This document shows, one piece after another, positions 4,659 through 5,538 of a stretch of DNA of 5,538 nt. Position 1 is the stretch's first letter. The number at the start of each line of letters is the position of its first letter. Both the position numbers and the translations under genes were made by a program. The DNA comes from RGIG2094 sp045660065 (GTDB lineage: Bacteria; Bacillota; Clostridia; RGIG6154), in assembly GCA_045660065.1 (NCBI GenBank), contig JAZRDC010000138.1, forward strand, positions 1 to 5,538, in the 5' to 3' direction. The notes under the pieces were generated by a model. The model was not told the origin of the DNA, made no database searches, and was given only the letters and a program-made list of their open reading frames with translations.

Positions 4659-5538
4659 GCGTCTACCCCTCCAATCTTCTTCATAACTTTAACAATATTC
4701 ATAGAAATAGGACATTTTGCAAGACATCTTCCACAACCTACACAACTAAACATACCTTCATTGTTTTCAGGATAGTAAACAAGTTTGTGCATAAATCTCT
4801 GACGGAAACGTTCTTTTTGTGTAAGTCTGTTGTTTCCGTGAGCCATTTTTGTAAAATCAGAATACATGCAAGAATCCCAGCATCTGTATCTTATAACGCC
4901 ATTACCTGTGTTAAAATCTTTAATGTCATAGCACTGGCAGGTAGGGCATACAAAAGTACAAGTTCCGCAACCCAAACAACTCTGTGAAAGTTCGTCCCAT
5001 GCAGGATTGTTAAAGAATTCTTCTGTTTTTCCGCCGCCAAAAGCGTCTGTCTTAAGGTCTTTAAGCGGAAGTTTATCCATGATTTTTGAAATCTTTTCTT
5101 TTTCGGCATTGACTGCATTTTCATCACATTCTTCTGTAAGTGATGCAATCTTTTCTAAAAGTGCTTCACCTTTTGGTGTGTTAGCCTTAAAGAAAATTTC
5201 AGTTTCTGTTTTCCATGTTGAAACATCGCCTTCAGGTTCTTCTGGAGAAATTCCGAAAGTTTTACAAAAACATGTTTCAGCAGGTTTTGAACAAGCAGTT
5301 GAAATAATAACGCCTTTTTCGCGTCTTGAAGCGTAGTAACTGTCAACAGGTTCTGTTAAGAAAACTCTGTCTAAAACTTCAAAACTCTTAACATCACAAG
5401 CACGAACGCCGAAGATAACAAAATCTTCTGTTTCAGATCTTGTGTCAATAATTTCGATGTTTTTACCCTCAGTTTTAAATTCCATAAGGTTTTCCATCTG
5501 AGGGAAGAAGAAGTCTTTAGGACTTCTTACTGTATTTA
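4655..5538 (-). CDS. 4Fe-4S dicluster electron-transfer protein (AsrA/sulfhydrogenase-beta-like), N-terminus cut by window edge
   Basis: The frame stays open to the right edge, so the protein continues beyond the window. Residues before the first in-frame ATG (5495-5497) read NTVRSPKDFFFPQ, which resembles the conserved P-K-x-x-FFPQ segment of this family, and no ribosome site precedes that ATG; it is therefore internal. Numbering from that Met, the family marks are IFGVRACDVKSFEVLDRVF (28-46), CFCKTFGI (76-83), a ferredoxin motif C174-x2-C177-x2-C180-x3-C184-P, then PTCQC (185-189), RYRCWDSC (203-210), RQRFMHKL (232-239) and a second motif C252-x2-C255-x2-C258-x3-C262-P. At least two [4Fe-4S] clusters are expected; the extra conserved cysteines could hold another. 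Family members are about 330-350 residues, so about 40-55 are missing here. With the AsrB-like gene that overlaps it by 4 nt it forms the usual NAD(P)H-to-cluster electron pair, but without asrC or hydrogenase alpha/delta beside it in this window. Confidence 0.88.
   Translation of the reverse strand, partial: NTVRSPKDFFFPQMENLMEFKTEGKNIEIIDTRSETEDFVIFGVRACDVKSFEVLDRVFLTEPVDSYYASRREKGVIISTACSKPAETCFCKTFGISPEEPEGDVSTWKTETEIFFKANTPKGEALLEKIASLTEECDENAVNAEKEKISKIMDKLPLKDLKTDAFGGGKTEEFFNNPAWDELSQSCLGCGTCTFVCPTCQCYDIKDFNTGNGVIRYRCWDSCMYSDFTKMAHGNNRLTQKERFRQRFMHKLVYYPENNEGMFSCVGCGRCLAKCPISMNIVKVMKKIGGVDA
4668..4672 (-). promoter_or_regulatory. Ribosome binding site for the GTG-started reductase gene
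   Basis: GGAGG on the minus strand lies 9 nt before the GTG at 4656-4658, inside the last codons of the upstream 4Fe-4S gene. It decides the non-ATG start and shows that this gene has its own initiation signal as well as the stop/start overlap. Confidence 0.75.

Noticed and set aside
5007..5336. Plus-strand open frame of 109 codons opposite the AsrA-like gene.
   Set aside because: Serine/phenylalanine-rich composition typical of antisense to lysine/glutamate-rich coding, no ribosome site, and it lies wholly inside a recognisable conserved gene.
4655..5538. The AsrAB-like pair as part of an anaerobic sulfite reductase operon.
   Set aside because: The third subunit, a siroheme sulfite reductase (AsrC), does not follow. 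The downstream genes are fumarate-reductase-type. Genes upstream of 5538 cannot be seen, so this is rejected only for the visible part.
1..5538. CRISPR arrays, tRNA/rRNA genes, insertion sequences or long direct repeats.
   Set aside because: Reading both strands showed no spaced repeats, tRNA cloverleaf signals, transposase motifs or terminal inverted repeats; the window is almost fully accounted for by protein genes.

Overview
The window (5538 bp, AT-rich, roughly 40% GC by eye) reads as a chromosomal fragment of an anaerobic low-GC Gram-positive bacterium, most likely a clostridial Bacillota member. The grounds are strong AGGAGG-type ribosome sites, short intergenic gaps, AT-rich codons, and a set of cysteine-rich, oxygen-sensitive iron-sulfur proteins. 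No protein could be searched against a database, so the taxonomic call is an inference.

Layout. Bases 1-199 hold the 3' end of a plus-strand gene of unknown function. It meets the minus-strand genes head-on at a bidirectional hairpin terminator (198-232). Everything else is one tightly packed minus-strand operon, read from right to left: (1) a 4Fe-4S dicluster protein of the AsrA/sulfhydrogenase-beta type (4655-5538, 5' end cut by the window); (2) an FAD/NAD(P)-binding [2Fe-2S] reductase of the AsrB/sulfhydrogenase-gamma/PyrK type (3825-4658, GTG start, 4-nt overlap with the previous gene); (3) a fumarate-reductase-type iron-sulfur subunit (3138-3812); (4) a fumarate reductase/succinate dehydrogenase-type flavoprotein (1525-3123); (5) an AspT/YidE-family membrane carrier (245-1507). 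Gaps between genes are 12-17 nt or negative, so one transcript is expected. Its promoter lies beyond 5538. There is no gene-free stretch over 300 bp.

How the genes may work together. Genes 1 and 2 are the electron-input pair normally found with anaerobic sulfite reductase (AsrAB) or cytoplasmic sulfhydrogenase (beta/gamma). Here the catalytic partner is instead a fumarate-reductase pair (genes 3 and 4). The flavoprotein keeps all recognisable dicarboxylate-site residues, lacks the FAD-linking histidine, and has no membrane-anchor subunits beside it. The simplest reading is a soluble four-subunit NAD(P)H-dependent fumarate reductase: NAD(P)H to FAD and [2Fe-2S], to [4Fe-4S] clusters, to the FrdB-like clusters, to FAD, to fumarate. 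The carrier belongs to a family with aspartate:alanine exchangers and succinate exporters, and could bring in a fumarate precursor or export succinate. This arrangement is the most interesting thing in the window. The substrate and the electron donor are inferences.
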